Source of the DNA: Liriodendron chinense
Taxonomy: Eukaryota; Streptophyta; Magnoliopsida; Magnoliales; Magnoliaceae
Reading direction: 5' to 3'
DNA length: 64,000 bases
NCBI GenBank assembly: GCA_003013855.2
Contig: ML058447.1
Location: 5,270,001 to 5,334,000, forward strand
Under the pieces are notes generated by a model. The model had not been told where the DNA came from and did no database searches. It was given only the letters and a program-made list of their open reading frames with translations. This document shows, one piece after another, positions 1 to 12,590 of the stretch. How positions within the stretch are numbered: the stretch's first letter is position 1; each line of letters starts with the position of its first letter. The position numbers and the translations under genes are program-made.

Positions 1-415
1 TATCCACTCCGTTCATCCACTTTAAAAGATAACTTCATGTCTCGAGCCTAAAATTGAAGCGTATACAAAGCTCAAGTGGCACACACCACAGGAAACAGTG
101 TGAATTGCACCTCTACCATTGAAAAATTATTGTAGGCCACAGAAGTTTTGAATCAAGTTTATATTTGTGCTTTTCATTCATACATGTCTACCTGATCTTA
201 CGAACAGGTTGGATGACAAATAAATGTCACTGTGGGCCCTAGGAAGGTTTTAACGGTGGAAATCATTATTCCCAAATCCCGTTGTTTCATGTGGCATGGT
301 CCACCCAAATTTCGGATATGCTTCAATTTTGGGATCAATGGCTCAAATGAGCAGGCAAAATGAATGGATGGTGTGGTAAATCAAACGCATTCAAAGTTGG
401 CCCAACTAAGTTTAC
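1..415. mobile_element. Partial MITE of the GGGCCC/GTCCATCC family
   Basis: Non-coding. It has the inner part of the small element seen many times in the window: a GTTCATCCA core, then CTCAAGTGG, an 'aacaggttggatgacaaat' segment, a 'tgtgggccctaggaagg' segment and a closing 'atggatggtgtgg' core. The left arm lies outside the window, so the ends and any target duplication cannot be checked. Membership rests on resemblance to 14413-14938, which carries the same inner blocks in the same order. Confidence 0.5.
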
Positions 416-1012
416 TCAATATTACAAAAGCGTACTAACTTAGTACGCAATTTAAAGTTTGCCCAAAAGTAAATTAAGTATTTCGTTGGTAACAACTTAG
501 TGGGTGTTACCCCAACCATTATGTCCATCTAATTTTACGTCTCACTTTAGGACATGATCCAAAATTATAAGAAGATCAAATCTTAAATAGACCATACCAA
601 GAGAAAGACTGATGAATAACCATTAAAAACATTTTTCGGACTTTAAAAGATTTGGATCAATACGATCTTTTTAATTTTCATGTATAAACTAGTTATTATG
701 CATATGTTTTCAGAAGTATTTATACTAATATTACTATTCGAGGTATTATAAAATCCAAACTTACAAAACTTATAAGTTTTCAAATTGAAATGTGTGAAAA
801 ATCAAATCAAATTGAATCGAAAAATTCATCAATTCAATCTCAATTCAATTCTAAAAAAATTGGGTCAATTCAATTTCAAAATTAAGATTAATTCAATTTC
901 AATTTGAATTTCGAAAATTTAAAATCAATTCAATTTCAATTTCGAAAATTTAAGATCAATTCAATTTCAATTTAATAAAAAATTGAATTGATCGAATCGA
1001 TGTGCAACCCTA
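416..1012. repeat. AT-rich spacer ending in a low-complexity hAT-like MITE
   Basis: No gene seen. From about 785 the sequence is built almost only from permutations of AATTCAATTT and AAATTTAAGATC. It closes with 'gtgcaaccctag', which resembles the ends of plant hAT-derived MITEs with skewed composition (compare 21220-21755 and 23410-23650). A matching left terminus was not found, so the element class is an inference. Confidence 0.3.
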
Positions 1013-4000
1013 GTGATTCATCTCTCACATACATTCGTGGCTATTGAATTTGGACCACTAAGCATTTGTTGTTTTTAATATTCAAATTAATAGACAGCAA
1101 CTGGGTAGGATCATTTTCTTTCTTTACAAGTTCTGAGGTATGATTGATGGGCCCTATGATTGGGACGGTCCTGATTGTTTCACATGCATGCCACGTGAAT
1201 GGTACACGAATCACCACCATTTGAAAATGATGGCCATCTACTATCACGATACTGATTTCCAAAATTCTATGGTTCGGACGTGTACCTGGCTGTACCGAAG
1301 CGTTGAAGGAAGTCCGCTAACGTACGCGCGTCGTATTCCATATTCCTTGAGAAAGTGCGTCTCCTCCAACACTACGACTTTTTTGGCGTATCATCTTCAA
1401 AGTCTTTCAAAGAATCATAGAAATTTTAAAGTGCAATGAAAAGGACTAAACGGATAAATTTATGGGCAGCTCCTTTTTCACTGTAGGCGTGACAAATCCG
1501 GACCATTGATCTTATGGGTCATACCATCTGTTGCTTATAAGTCAAAAAAATTGCAGTGATTAGCAGACCATTGTTCGGTTTTTAGCTAATCTCCACTGAT
1601 GGTATGGATACCAAAGTCCAATCCCATTGCATGTGGGATATCCATGTGGTGGCCCACTAGATCTAAGGTCTGGATCTTTCCTTATGTTGGCCATATGTAC
1701 CATGAGGAGGGAACTGCATTTAAATTTCTTGACAAGAGATGTATAACATACTAGCTTTTCACCAAAATCATATTTTACATTGGTTTCCCTTTTTAAAATT
1801 AGATAAAGGGCTGTTATTCAATTTGGGCTTTTCGTTTGTAGTTCGTAAAAGTGATGCCATTGATGTGTGGTCCAACGTCAGGAGATGGTCCATCCACAAA
1901 GACTCCCACATTTAAAAATTATGATAGTTTAATAGGTGACCCAACAAATAAACGGTTAAAAAAGAAAGATAGAGCATCAGTTCACATCAAACACACATAA
2001 GGTGCTCTCACATGGTACTGGTGCCAGGACGACTTATGATGGTACTCGATAATAGTAGGGTCCACATGATATTTGTATCAGATCCAACCCATCCATGATA
2101 CTATGTGAAAGTGCCTTTCTCTATTTGTGCACACTCCATTCTACTAGATTTTTGCTGCATGGAAGATTAAGGGTAAGACCTGTCACATAAATTATTGGAT
2201 CACCAAACAATGGACCCAGCTTAGGCAAACTTAAAGGGAGTGGATTAGGCGTGGACCTGGCTGTGGGGCCCACCTTGATTTATGTGTACTATAGCCATGC
2301 TGTTCATCTGTTTTGTCAGCTCATTTTAGAGCATGGTACCAAAAATTAACCAGATACAAAAATGAAGTGAACCACACTAGAGGAAAGAAGGGTGATTGAA
2401 TGTCCACCATTAAAAAAATCCTAGGGCCCACGGTAATATTTAATTTCGATCCAACCTGTTGATAAGGTAACACAGACTTGGATGAAGGGTAAAAATAAAT
2501 ATCATCTTGATACAAATATTTTGTGCCCACAAGAAGTTTTTAATATTCAATCACCACTGTTTTATATAGTGTGGTCGGCCTGACATATGTATCTATTTTA
2601 ATTTTGGGCTCATGACGTAAAATCCGGAAAAACATATGGACAGCATGGATATACTACACATACATCAAGGTGGGCCCCACAGTCCAATTAATCCGCTCCC
2701 AAACGTAAAACATGTGATTGTACTTCACCAAAACGAGGTCTTGGGATTGAGTAGGCTGTGTTTGGTTACACACAAATGTCATGAAATTATTTGGTGCAAC
2801 CAAACACACCATTACTAAGAAATGGTTTTAGAATTTAATTTTGATTATCATGTATGGTGTATGGACGGCTGATTACAATTAAAGCACGTATCGTTTGCTC
2901 CATCTAAGAATGGGGACCACCACATGCAACGATAATAGCCGGTATCATTTACGTGGGCCCCACTTCCTCTGACATTGGAAAATTTGGATAAAACCAGAAT
3001 CTGGTGGGCCATGAGTTTACCATAGATGAATCAAGGACGGTGGTCAGCACTTTCTGCCACAGGCTCATCAGGTGTACCATAAGTGTACGTTGAAGATAAG
3101 CCGTTGGTGATTTTCTTTGTAACTGTCCATTTTCCTCATAAGAGCCGCATTGGGCCCAATAAAATGAATGAACTGGATCTCTTCTACGTGTGCCATGTTG
3201 GCACGTGTACTGCTATCCACCTCTTCAATCTCACCTCACTGCAAATCCGAGTTGCCTCGGTTGTCCAAGTTCTCTCTCCCACGAAAAATGAATTCAGGAA
3301 TCTCTAAGCAATCGCCATTAAAGTCAAAAGTCCTGGATCTTCCGTGAACGGAAATGGCCCACGGAGGAAGTGTGGTTTTGAGACTATTGGTCATGCGGGA
3401 ATAGTCATAGCACACGTGGCAGCTCAGCATACATGAGGGATCCGAGTCACTCATCAGGTGAGGCCCACTATGAACATGCTCTGGCCCAAAAATAAGTCCA
3501 GTTCACTCATAAGGTGGGCCATACGTGCATCAGAAAAAAATGGATGGCTAGAAGGAATTACTTATATATTCACTGTTTTGGGTGGGAGTCCTGTGCATAT
3601 TCGAATTTGGTTTTCCCCTGTTTTGCTTCTGTCTCACCACCTAATAGGCCCTATGTCATAGGATGATCGGAACCGTACATGTTGTGCATCCAGCCCTATA
3701 GGGGCCACCATTAGAAAATTACACTGAATGGATGATTGTGGGTATCACAATACATGGATGAATTTAAAACAAAGAAAAGAAAATTTTCAATGGCTCACTT
3801 TTAACTCTGAAAATCAAAGGTTAGATCGCTAATCTAGGATAACAGTTGTACGTTTGAAATAACCGGACCATCTCAGAATGTGGGCCCCAGTTGGTGGTGG
3901 CCACACAAGCTGTCCTGAGTCGTCACAGAGGCAAAATGAGCTACAAATTCACGCGCGGCAACGTGTGTGGATCGGATCTGGGCCATCTGGCATGTGTTTT

Positions 4001-4622
4001 CCAAGTTGGCATGTGTTCCACATTATATTTCTTCAAACTCAATCTCCTCACTCTGCATCTTCACACATGGATCGTATCCAACGCTTCCCTTACACGTTTT
4101 CAATCCCCTCTTTTGTAAGAAGTGTTCCTTTTGCCTCACACCACTTTATATGCATCCCCGCCCACTTGGCTAACGTGCTAAGTGGTCGTACGTTTGGACT
4201 AAGTCCATGTTGTCCATTTACGCTGAATGAATGAAGGATTGTAACATGAATTTAGGACAGTGGAAAGAAAAGCAGCTTTTAATGGCCTACTTTCAATTGT
4301 TAAAAGCACAGGCTAGGTATGATTATATTGTATATGGCTGTACCGTATTTGTGTCGGTTAGAGATGTCTTCAATCTAAGATTGGGGGTCTCCATGCGAAT
4401 GATGGACCTAGCTCAGTTGTCCGAAAATATTTTGGATGAGACAGTTATTCTCTAGACTATTTTGGTCACCCGATCATTCTGAATGTTCTAATTGGTCAAC
4501 CGATGTTCGACGCATTGTTTAATGTGAGTCTGCGCAATTTGTTTTTAATTATAGTTTATTACTATATAATGGAGTGTAATTGTAGGATTAAGATATTCTA
4601 AATTGCTAAAACATATTTTAAG
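1013..4622. repeat. Segmental duplication block X, copy 1
   Basis: This ~3.6 kb block recurs in direct orientation at 29288-32911. Over a 155-bp stretch compared by hand there were 6 differences, about 96 percent identity. No convincing gene lies in it; the ORFs present are short, overlapping and lack recognisable domains. It contains a MITE at 2236-2700 that is also present in copy 2, so that MITE was inserted before the duplication. The block ends abruptly at the CACTA element starting at 4623. Confidence 0.85.
2236..2700. mobile_element. Mutator-type MITE with 9-bp target duplication
   Basis: The ends are inverted: GGGAGTGGATTA on the left and the complement of GGGAGCGGATTA on the right, followed on each side by a GTGGGGCCCACCTTGAT arm. 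It is flanked by aaacttaaa (2227-2235) and aaacgtaaa (2701-2709), a 9-bp direct repeat with one mismatch. No coding capacity. Nine-bp target duplications with longish inverted arms are typical of Mutator-like elements, so this is read as a non-autonomous member. Confidence 0.7.
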
Positions 4623-4639
4623 TACTACGTGAAAAGTGC

Positions 4640-5010
4640 TAAATTCGATGGTCTGTGCCGTCGAAAAAAAACTGTCGTAGATCAACCAGTCTAGAAAAAA
4701 ATTAGACGGTCCATAACCGTCGGTTAAAATTCGCCAGTCTAATATTCGACGGTTCGTGACGCTCGAAATATTTCGACGGTCCACATCCGTCGAACTCGTA
4801 TTTGCATAATCGGCGGTTGTGAACCGTCGAAAATAATTCGACGATCGGTAACCGCCGTCTGTGGGAATACCATGGGATTTTTCGACGGCTAGAAGCCGTC
4901 GCAAAATAGTCGACGGTCCTGAACCGCCGTTCTGGGTAAAAATTATAGGAAATTTCGACGGTCCTGGACAGTCGAAAAATAAATACGACGGTTCAGAACC
5001 GTCGAATTTA
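4640..5010. repeat. Left subterminal repeats of CACTA-1
   Basis: Repeated short palindromic units of the form TTCGACGGTNNNNAACCGTCGAA, in both orientations and partly degenerate. In CACTA elements such arrays are binding sites for the TNPA-type protein. The same motif recurs at the right end (26025-26545), which supports pairing the two termini. Confidence 0.75.
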
Positions 5011-5099
5011 TGTCTGCACGGAAAAAAAGAACCTCTATTTTGGTGGGGGTTGTGCCCTAATACATCTTGTAAACCCTGTAATTCGTAAATAATTTAGAA

Positions 5100-5420
5100 A
5101 ACTACAACATTTAGTAACACAATATACAAGTACAATCCTCCACATACATAACATAATACAACCACAATCCTCCACATACATAACACAATGCAACCACAAT
5201 CCTCCACAATCACGTTACATAACCAACACAATACAACCACAATCCTCCATACTCACATTACATAACCAACACAATACAACCACAATCACATTACATAACC
5301 AACACAATACAACCACAATCACATTACATAGCCAACACAATACAACCACAATCCTCCACAACTACAAACCTCCGCAACCACAATCCTCCTCAAGAACAAA
5401 CAACCCACATCCACATTCTC
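5100..5420. repeat. Tandem repeat array inside CACTA-1
   Basis: Imperfect tandem units of roughly 35-50 bp built from 'cacaatcctccac', 'attacataaccaacacaata' and 'caaccacaat'. The unit lengths vary. The same array, with its leader 'ctacaacatttantaacaca', recurs at 8640-8890, and the leader alone near 5570-5600. No gene is present. Confidence 0.75.
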
Positions 5421-6502
5421 CACAAGTACCAAAGAGTACAATCAACTTGCAATAATACCATCAACCAATCGAATTTATGTTTGCATGAAAAAAAAATAAC
5501 TTGATTTAATGAGGGTTGTGCCCCAATACATCCTGTAAATCTGTAATTCATAAATAATTTAGAAAACTACAACATTTACTAACACAATATACAAGTACAA
5601 TCCCATCATCAAAGGCTTATCACTTCCTGGTTGGTTAAAAGCTTTAATTAATGCAGATCTTGAAACCCGAACCAATGCCTGAGGCAGTTTCTAAACACTG
5701 GTCATTTTCTTGTTTAATGGTAGTTTGAAACACAACCTGTACAAGCAGCTATTATTTGCAATTGAGCAAAACAGATCACTTGTAGTGGTACAAACTTTAT
5801 TGACATATCCAATCGGAGCAAATCAGCCACACGAAATTAGGTGCCAGACAACATCTTTCACTAAGGTGCTGATTTTTGCAACACATCCAAGAGAAGAATC
5901 ATGTAGATTTTGGAAGGGAATATTCTTAATATCATATGCATGTGCTATATGAAACAAGTACACGACACCAATAATACAACAATATCTGAAACCTGAAACA
6001 ATATCTGAAATAAGTACACGACACCTGCTAACCTGAAAATACAACAATATCAGCTAAGCTAAGAACAAAAAAAGAAAACCCATGGTTGAATGTCCTCATT
6101 TTCGGCCATCTTTTATATGGAGCTTGTATGAGCAACCATGCATCAAAACTGTTATGGATGAGCATGTTAGATGGGTTTCAGATATGCAAAATCAGACAGT
6201 CATGTAGAGTGCAAGAAACAAAAACTTCGTAAGGATTGGCTTAAACTCTACTGCTGCATGGCTAAGATGAAGCATACTTTCTAAAAAGAAAAAGAAAACA
6301 AAAACACTTCCATAAAAGTGGTACTCTTCATTACAACTTACAATATACAAATCCAAGTTAATTTAACTTCCTGTAAGTCAAATTTCCATTTTGGCTTCTT
6401 CTTCTCTCACAGAGGGCGAAACAAACGAAGAGAAGAAGCAACAGCCAAACGATTTAACCACGTGAGTCCCTCTCTCAATTTCTCAGTTAGAATCTTTAAG
6501 AA

Positions 6503-6556
<54 letters not shown>

Positions 6557-7062
6557 TTCTCAATAGTTTGGATTGATGGGTGGTCGATGCCTTTGTTTCG
6601 GTGAGTTTCTGCTGCCAAATCAAGTGAAGTTTGAACAATAAAATCCCAAAGAGCTGTATACCAACTTATACAAAAGGGCAAAAAACTGCAATGGCGAAAA
6701 TGATTTTCATAGTGTGGCTTTGGTTGCAAGTCTGTGCACTGATATTGAAAACAAAGAAAAAAGGTCTCACTCCCATGTAAAGGAACATTCTACTGGAAGG
6801 ACTGGACAATAGTGCATGTGTATGGAAGTGTTTCCAAAGAACTTGAAGACATCCATAATGGATGCGATTTAAGATTCCATCAGTTTCTACTCTGTCTGGG
6901 TTCAGTATCTCAGCCTTCTACAACTAGATTAAATAGTGACCTCCCATTATTGGGGCAGAGGGAGGCAAACCTAGTGTTAAGAAATCAACGAAATAACCAT
7001 TCCATCTCTCTCCAGGTATAATTGACTTGGAAGTTGATTGATCATTTGCAAATAATGAAGTT
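5421..7062. other. Non-coding CACTA-1 interior with UTR-like segment and (CT)n
   Basis: No supported coding region. At about 6400-6560 there is a purine-rich stretch followed by a (CT)n run (6505-6553) that looks like the 5' leader of a plant gene. The ORFs here are products of the microsatellite or have no recognisable domain. This part may belong to the same captured gene as the fragment at 7063, but I cannot show that. Confidence 0.4.
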
Positions 7063-7470
7063 TTGGTTGTAGAAAATCTCAAACATCACAAATCATCTTT
7101 AGAGGAAGTTCTCAATGTGTACCTGCTTACTATAGCTTTAGAGTATTCTAAGGATGCTACCTTAGATGGTTCAGTTCCTGTACAAGAAGGAGAAGAATGT
7201 GATCATTCATGTTTTCTAAACGATGCTTTGGGTTATGTTTGCCGTATATGTGGAGTTATCCAGAAAAGCATAGAGACGATATTTGACTACCAGTGGATTA
7301 AAGGTTCAAAGAGTGCAAGGACTTACATGTCCAACTCTTGAAGTACCAGGGATGCTGATGGAGTTGCAACCAATCTGTTTTCTAGATGTTCTGATCATAA
7401 TCTATGACAGAAATCACTGTTCATCCCAGGTATATGAAGCAAATGAAGCCCCATCAGCCAAAGCTCATGC
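7063..7470 (+). pseudogene. Captured fragment of a DRD1/CLSY-class SNF2 remodeller (CHR35-like)
   Basis: The first 92 codons contain CDHSCFLNDALGYVCRICGV followed by IQKSIETIFDYQW and ARTYMS. This is the cysteine-containing segment found just upstream of the helicase region in plant DRD1/CHR35-type proteins, which act with RNA polymerases IV/V in RNA-directed DNA methylation. A TGA at 7339-7341 interrupts it; the same frame continues with STRDADG. In another frame (from about 7410) HPRYMKQMKPHQ matches the family motif that leads into helicase motif I. Similarity stops there: there is no Walker A motif or ATPase domain. So it is a broken fragment with at least one stop and one frame change, lying inside CACTA-1, as expected for transposon gene capture. 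The family call is from memory of conserved motifs; a related SNF2 subfamily is possible. Confidence 0.55.
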
Positions 7471-7519
7471 CAATAGCCTACAAGAAGGCCCAAAGAAAAT
7501 GAAAAAGATGAAGAGATGA

Positions 7520-8635
7520 TAGTCATCTTATCCAAATTTTAAAAAAAAGATTCCAAACCTCACAAATAAAAAATCATAATTACATAATATATGAAACTTA
7601 AATCACTGCAAGAAAATCCATATAAAAAGGTTGGCATCATGTTTTCATTAGAACAGAAACTGTAAAATAGAATTGGGCGAGACCTGGTGTCTAACTATAT
7701 ATAGTGCCAAACCAGTTTATGAAGCACATACAAGGTAGAGATCAACATAGTCAAGCTACAAGTCTTGCAAAGTTGTTTCCAAAGCAACAGGCACATCTTC
7801 CGACGCTAGATCATTACACCTGCAAAGGTAAAATTTCATTTCTTAAAATAGGATAATATAGTAACTACCTAAGAAAAACTTCGATTGTTAAACCGACTCC
7901 ATTCTCTTACATTGTAGAGAACATGATCAACGATCGCAACAAGCACATCTTCCGACGCTAGAAAGGTAAGTTGTTGCACATACATTAACTATTTTCTTCA
8001 CCTACATGGGAAAGACTGTATGCAGGTCATTGGTGATCTCCTTAAATTTGTTCATTTTCCATACAGATGGCCCTGTCCTGCAAAATCCAGAATATAAAAC
8101 ATAGAGTATCAGTTTTATAATCAAAGATCAAAAAAGAAAAAACAATAACAAAAGACAATGAAGCACCACCTACTTGTAAGAAATGCTCATCAGATCTAAA
8201 AAAAAAATCCAACACGTACATATTTCTTCTGTTGTGGAGCAAGAGCATGTTCTATTATTTCGATGTTTCTCAATAATTTAGACTGACATGAGCTAATCCG
8301 AGCATCCGAGCTTTGGCAAGCTTACTGTGTGTAAAGATGGGTGTGCCTTGTGGTCTTACAAACTTGAACAATAGAATGAGCACTTCCTTATGGTTGTCCA
8401 TAACTTCTAGACAAAAGGTGAAAGTCATTTGCATTTACAATCTATTACTCAGATCATTGCGCATGTTAACAACCCTGGACAAAAATTGTTACATAGAGGT
8501 TAAACATTTCAATCTGCATGAATAACATGACACCACAACTATCTGAAAAATACTTACAATTTCCAGTACTATAACTTTCTCATAAATGTTGGAATCTCCA
8601 TGTTCCAACAAAAATGTTGGAATCTCCGTAATCTC
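7520..8635. other. Non-coding CACTA-1 interior
   Basis: No gene recognised. One detail: 'gcacatcttccgacgctaga' occurs twice, near 7791 and 7943, about 150 bp apart, the second copy just before a GTAAGT-like sequence. This may be a small internal duplication. The rest is AT-rich without domains. Confidence 0.4.
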
Positions 8636-8639
8636 AAAT

Positions 8640-8890
8640 AACTACAACATTTATTAACACAATATACAAGTACAATCCTTCACACTACATAACCAACACA
8701 ATACAACCACAATCCTCCAAAATTACATTACATAACCAACACAATACAACCACAATCCTCCAAAATTACATTACATAACCAACACAATACAACCACAATC
8801 CTCCACAATTATATTACATAACCAACACAATACATCCACAATCCTCCAAAATTATATTACATAACCAACACAATACAACCACCAACAGAA
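8640..8890. repeat. Second tandem array of the 'acaatcctcc' unit
   Basis: Five or more imperfect units of about 47 bp containing 'attacataaccaacacaat' and 'acaaccacaatcctccaaaa'. This is the same family as 5100-5420, so the two arrays bracket the captured gene fragment within CACTA-1. Confidence 0.75.
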
Positions 8891-8899
8891 GCACAGGAC

Positions 8900-10285
8900 A
8901 GCCATAGTGAGGTCATGATGCCAGCAGCTTGGATCACCTAACAATTTATGTTTTCTTTTTTGTACAAAATGAAAGACTTGGCCCACTTTTAATGCACATC
9001 CCTATCAAAAATTAATTTGATCAAATTATGCTAACCATCCAACGGATGACCTACAAATTGGACGGTCCATATTGATTAGGCCAGGAAGAGTCATTGACGG
9101 ACCTTACATCTCATAGGCCCGCATTTGATTGCCCGTCCTTCTCAATGGGATTATCATAACCACCTAATCAATGGCCATAAAGATGGATGCTTCTGTACGG
9201 AGGGTGGACAAATTATTCTAATAGAAAAAACCAACAGTCAAAGTTCAGGTTTTATAAATGAATGGTCCCAAGGGTTTCTGAATTTTATTGCAATCCTCTG
9301 GAACTAAATGACTCGTACAAGTAGGATGCGACTCAGTCCGAGTTGACTCGGACTCGGTTGAGTCAGACCTGGATCAATCATGCAGATCAAGATTGGGAAT
9401 ATGGCACTCGGTTGGAGATGAAACATGCCCGACTCAGCCAAGACTCAACCGAGTTTCAAATCAACTCAGGATTGAGCCAGTCAGTCCGAGTTGCTGAGAC
9501 ATTAAAATAAAAAATACAAACAATGGTCAGCAGTTTGTTCACTCCTCACATATGACACGTCAGCGGATGGTGGGGGGTGTATATGATCATTCCTCACAAT
9601 GCTAGGCCCAAGATTACTGACAGTTTCCCTTCAGTTTGTTCAAGTGGGGCCCACAGTTCGGCAGTCACTTATTTATATGGTGGGCCCGCCGTTGCTCCAT
9701 GCACCAAAAGTATCCCAGATTAAAAGATTTCTAGCCATTAAATCTAGACCGTTTGGTGAATTTCTGATACATGACCACTGAAATGTATTTGAGATCAGAA
9801 CCATTCATCAGGTTGTTTCTACCTTAGATGGGCCATAACCCAAAAATCACACGGATCCATTGGAGCATTTTCGTGGAAATAAAATTTAATAAAAAAAAGC
9901 CAACTAAAGTTCATTTGACGGTGAAAAAAAAACTCTCCAATCCAGAGGGTTAAAATCATCGCCAAGAGGGATGTGTCTTCAAAGAACATCCCAATTTTTA
10001 TCCCCACCTAATCTCCATGCCAGCAGCATTCGTCTCAAACCCAAGACTCATTGTTGAAATGCAGCCCATTAACTCATCAAACCCTAACAGCAACCGGCAC
10101 AAACCCATTAACTCATCAAACCTTAACAGCAAAGATCTTCACAAAATGAAATTTCAAACACTAATCGTCCACAGATCTTCCTCAAGATCTCATAGAAATA
10201 AATAAATGAAAAAGAAAAGAAAAAAACAGAGATGAAGAGAAAAAAAAAACCTTGGGAGATCTGGTGCCCCGACAATCGGCGCCTC

Positions 10286-10288
<3 letters not shown>
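8900..10288. other. Non-coding interval with ACTCGG-rich segment
   Basis: No gene supported. At 9325-9500 the sequence is dominated by GACTCGG, GAGTTGACTC and CAACCGAGT permutations, giving many short inverted matches; this resembles the compositionally skewed hAT-like MITEs elsewhere in the window. Near 9640-9690 there is a short pair of GTGGGGCCCAC and GGTGGGCCCGCC blocks that may be a MITE remnant. Confidence 0.35.
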
Positions 10289-10325
<37 letters not shown>

Positions 10326-10375
10326 ACCGATGACTATCGGCGCCCCGACAAGGGGGGGGGGGGGGGGGGGGGGGG
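10289..10375. repeat. Composite (GA)16 plus G24 microsatellite
   Basis: A GA run at 10289-10320 and a run of 24 G at 10352-10375. Each is preceded by a version of 'atcggcgccycgac', so the two runs are attached to a short direct duplication. ORFs through it are simple-sequence artefacts. Confidence 0.9.
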
Positions 10376-11484
10376 AACGAAAGAGGGAAAAACTTTTACT
10401 TTTTTTAGACAAAGTCCAGCGAGTACAGTTTTTGTGTACTCACGACCAGGTTTGGATTCTTGGGACACGTGTGAGGGATCTGAGACGATCATTGTATTTC
10501 TAACTTCGAGTAGATGAAAGAAAAATAAGATTGTGATTATCTGATTAGAAAGTGGACAATTGAACGGTATAAATAAAATGGACAATTGTCAGCATTTAAA
10601 AAGTATTCACTGCACTGTAGAAAATGAGACAAGATAGATTTTAGACCATTAGATTATATTTTGTGGTGGATGCATGATCAACGGATTGGACTTTGTATAC
10701 GCACTACAAGAAATAAGACTTTTAGCTGCCACAATTTTCGCAGATAAAAGTCTTAAAATCACCACTAAAAGTTTTAGTGGCGACTTTTTCGTCCCCGCTG
10801 AGCCGCCGCAATATGTATTGTGTCTAAAAGTTTTAGCTGCGACTTCAAAAAAAGCCGTCATTAAAAGTCAGACAATTAGCCACGACAAGAATAACGCTGC
10901 TAAAAGTCTACTTTTAGCCACGACATTTTCCACAGTTAATTGAAACCAGTCTCGTCACTGAAAGTATAAAGTCGCCACTAAAAGTTGTATTTTAGTGGCG
11001 GAAAACGTCGCAGCTAACAGTCCACTTTTAGTGGCAACTTCTAGTCGCAGCTAATCATTTACTTTTAATGACGACTTTTAAAAGTCGCGGGTAAACAATA
11101 GACTTTTAGTCGCACAAAAATTCACTACTAAACGTCTTCAAAGCGCCACTAAAAGTTTAGTGACAACTTTTCTATCATCGTTGAACCGCTGCAATATGTG
11201 TTGTCGCTAAATGTTTTAGCCATGACTTCATAAAAGTAACCACTAAAAGTCTCTTTTAACCGCGACGTTTTCCGCTGATAATTGAAACAATGCTTGTCAC
11301 TAAAGTTTAAAGTCACCACTAAAAAAGATATTTTCGCAATGGAAGAAGTTGCGGCTAAAAGTCTAATTTCAGTGACAATTTCTAATCGCAGCTAAATTTT
11401 TACTTTTAATAACGATGTTCAAAAGACGCGGCTAAAATATAGTTGTGGCTAAAATTTCACCTTCGGTGGCAACTTCTAGTCATA

Positions 11485-12000
11485 CACTACAAGAAAATCA
11501 ATTTTTTCAACGCCTTAAAGCATCGTAAAAGGTCAAACAGATCTTCGCTAATGCTCTTTAGCAACGCGCAAGAGTCGTCACCACGGCCATTGCTATTGGC
11601 CGAGTCACTAAAGACCATTACCGACACCTCTAGAGAGGGGCGCCGTACAAAGCCCCTTTTGCCAACGGTAAGTTTAGGTGTTGGAAAAGGTACCCATTTG
11701 CGACTTTTCAGTGGAGGTCGCAAATAGGTAATATTAGCGATGGTATAAGGGCATCTGGACTGCCTGTATATTTAACGACGACCATCTTTCCGTCGTAAAT
11801 AATATTATTTTGAGACGACTTTCTTGGTATGGGCGACGATCACCGAGGTGTCACTAAAGGTTGTATAAAAGGGACCAAATGTATAATTTTAGTATTACTA
11901 ACGTCTCGGGAGCGTCGCTAAAGCACTTATAAAAATATTTTAAAAAATATAAAATCTAAAAAAATTATAATACAATTTTTTAGATTTTATATTTTTTTAA
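11485..12000. mobile_element. Orphan left end of a third CACTA element
   Basis: Starts CACTACAAGAAAATCAATTT, followed by subterminal-like units such as 'gtcgctaaag', 'gacgaccat' and 'ccgtcgtaaat' that differ from those of CACTA-2. No matching right terminus was found, so it is probably truncated. An AT-rich palindrome near 11940-12000 may mark the break. Confidence 0.5.
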
Positions 12001-12253
12001 TATTACCTAAGATAGAAACAACTAAAATAATAATAACTAAAGTACACGGGACAACTATATAAAAATTTTAAAAATATTAAACCTAACATGTATATAGAAT
12101 ATCAATCAAAGTAGTTGTTAAATCCAAACTTGATCCTAATCAGCAAGTTAATAATTATTAATCCTAACATGCAGTATATCATCATAACCACAAAATTAAA
12201 GACATGTTTAATAAGTACATTAAATTCAAAGTTAGAAACATTGTATTTGTTCC

Positions 12254-12590
12254 TTATGAGGATGAGCTTGACAGGGAGTTATTTTGTTGAGATAACAACT
12301 CTTTCTTCATCTTATTGAATATAGTATTCATTCTCTCTTGTACTGTCTCCTGTATTCTCTCTTGTATTCTCCCTTCCATATTGTTCTCCATATCCTTGAT
12401 TTTTTCAAGAGCCTCGGCATAGTTCTTGTTTGCCGTCTCCGCTCGTCTTCGTTCAGCCTCAACATCTACATTTTTTCCAAGCACGTTTGTCTCCTAACAT
12501 CAACAGCCGATTCATAAGAGACTGCATGCCTTCTATCTACTGTTGTGGCCATTAGCTCAAACGCTGACGGCTCAGTTGTTGGAAACCTAC
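12254..12590 (-). pseudogene. Coiled-coil C-terminal remnant, possibly CACTA Ptta/En-Spm ORF
   Basis: On the minus strand the sequence encodes a charged coiled coil (ERRRAETANKNYAEALEKIK, then repeated RIQERIQETVQERM) ending in a serine run. Just upstream is a stretch that reads like the end of a plant Ptta/En-Spm ORF. Such coiled-coil tails follow the DNA-binding part of CACTA-encoded accessory proteins. Only about 110 codons are readable, and no N-terminal domain was found within several hundred bases. The location, inside nested CACTA sequence, fits a transposon remnant, but the family assignment is weak. Confidence 0.3.

Noticed and set aside
3878..4234. 118-aa ORF in block X
   Set aside because: Three overlapping frames are open, no domain is recognisable, and the duplicated copy (around 32258-32527) does not preserve the full frame.
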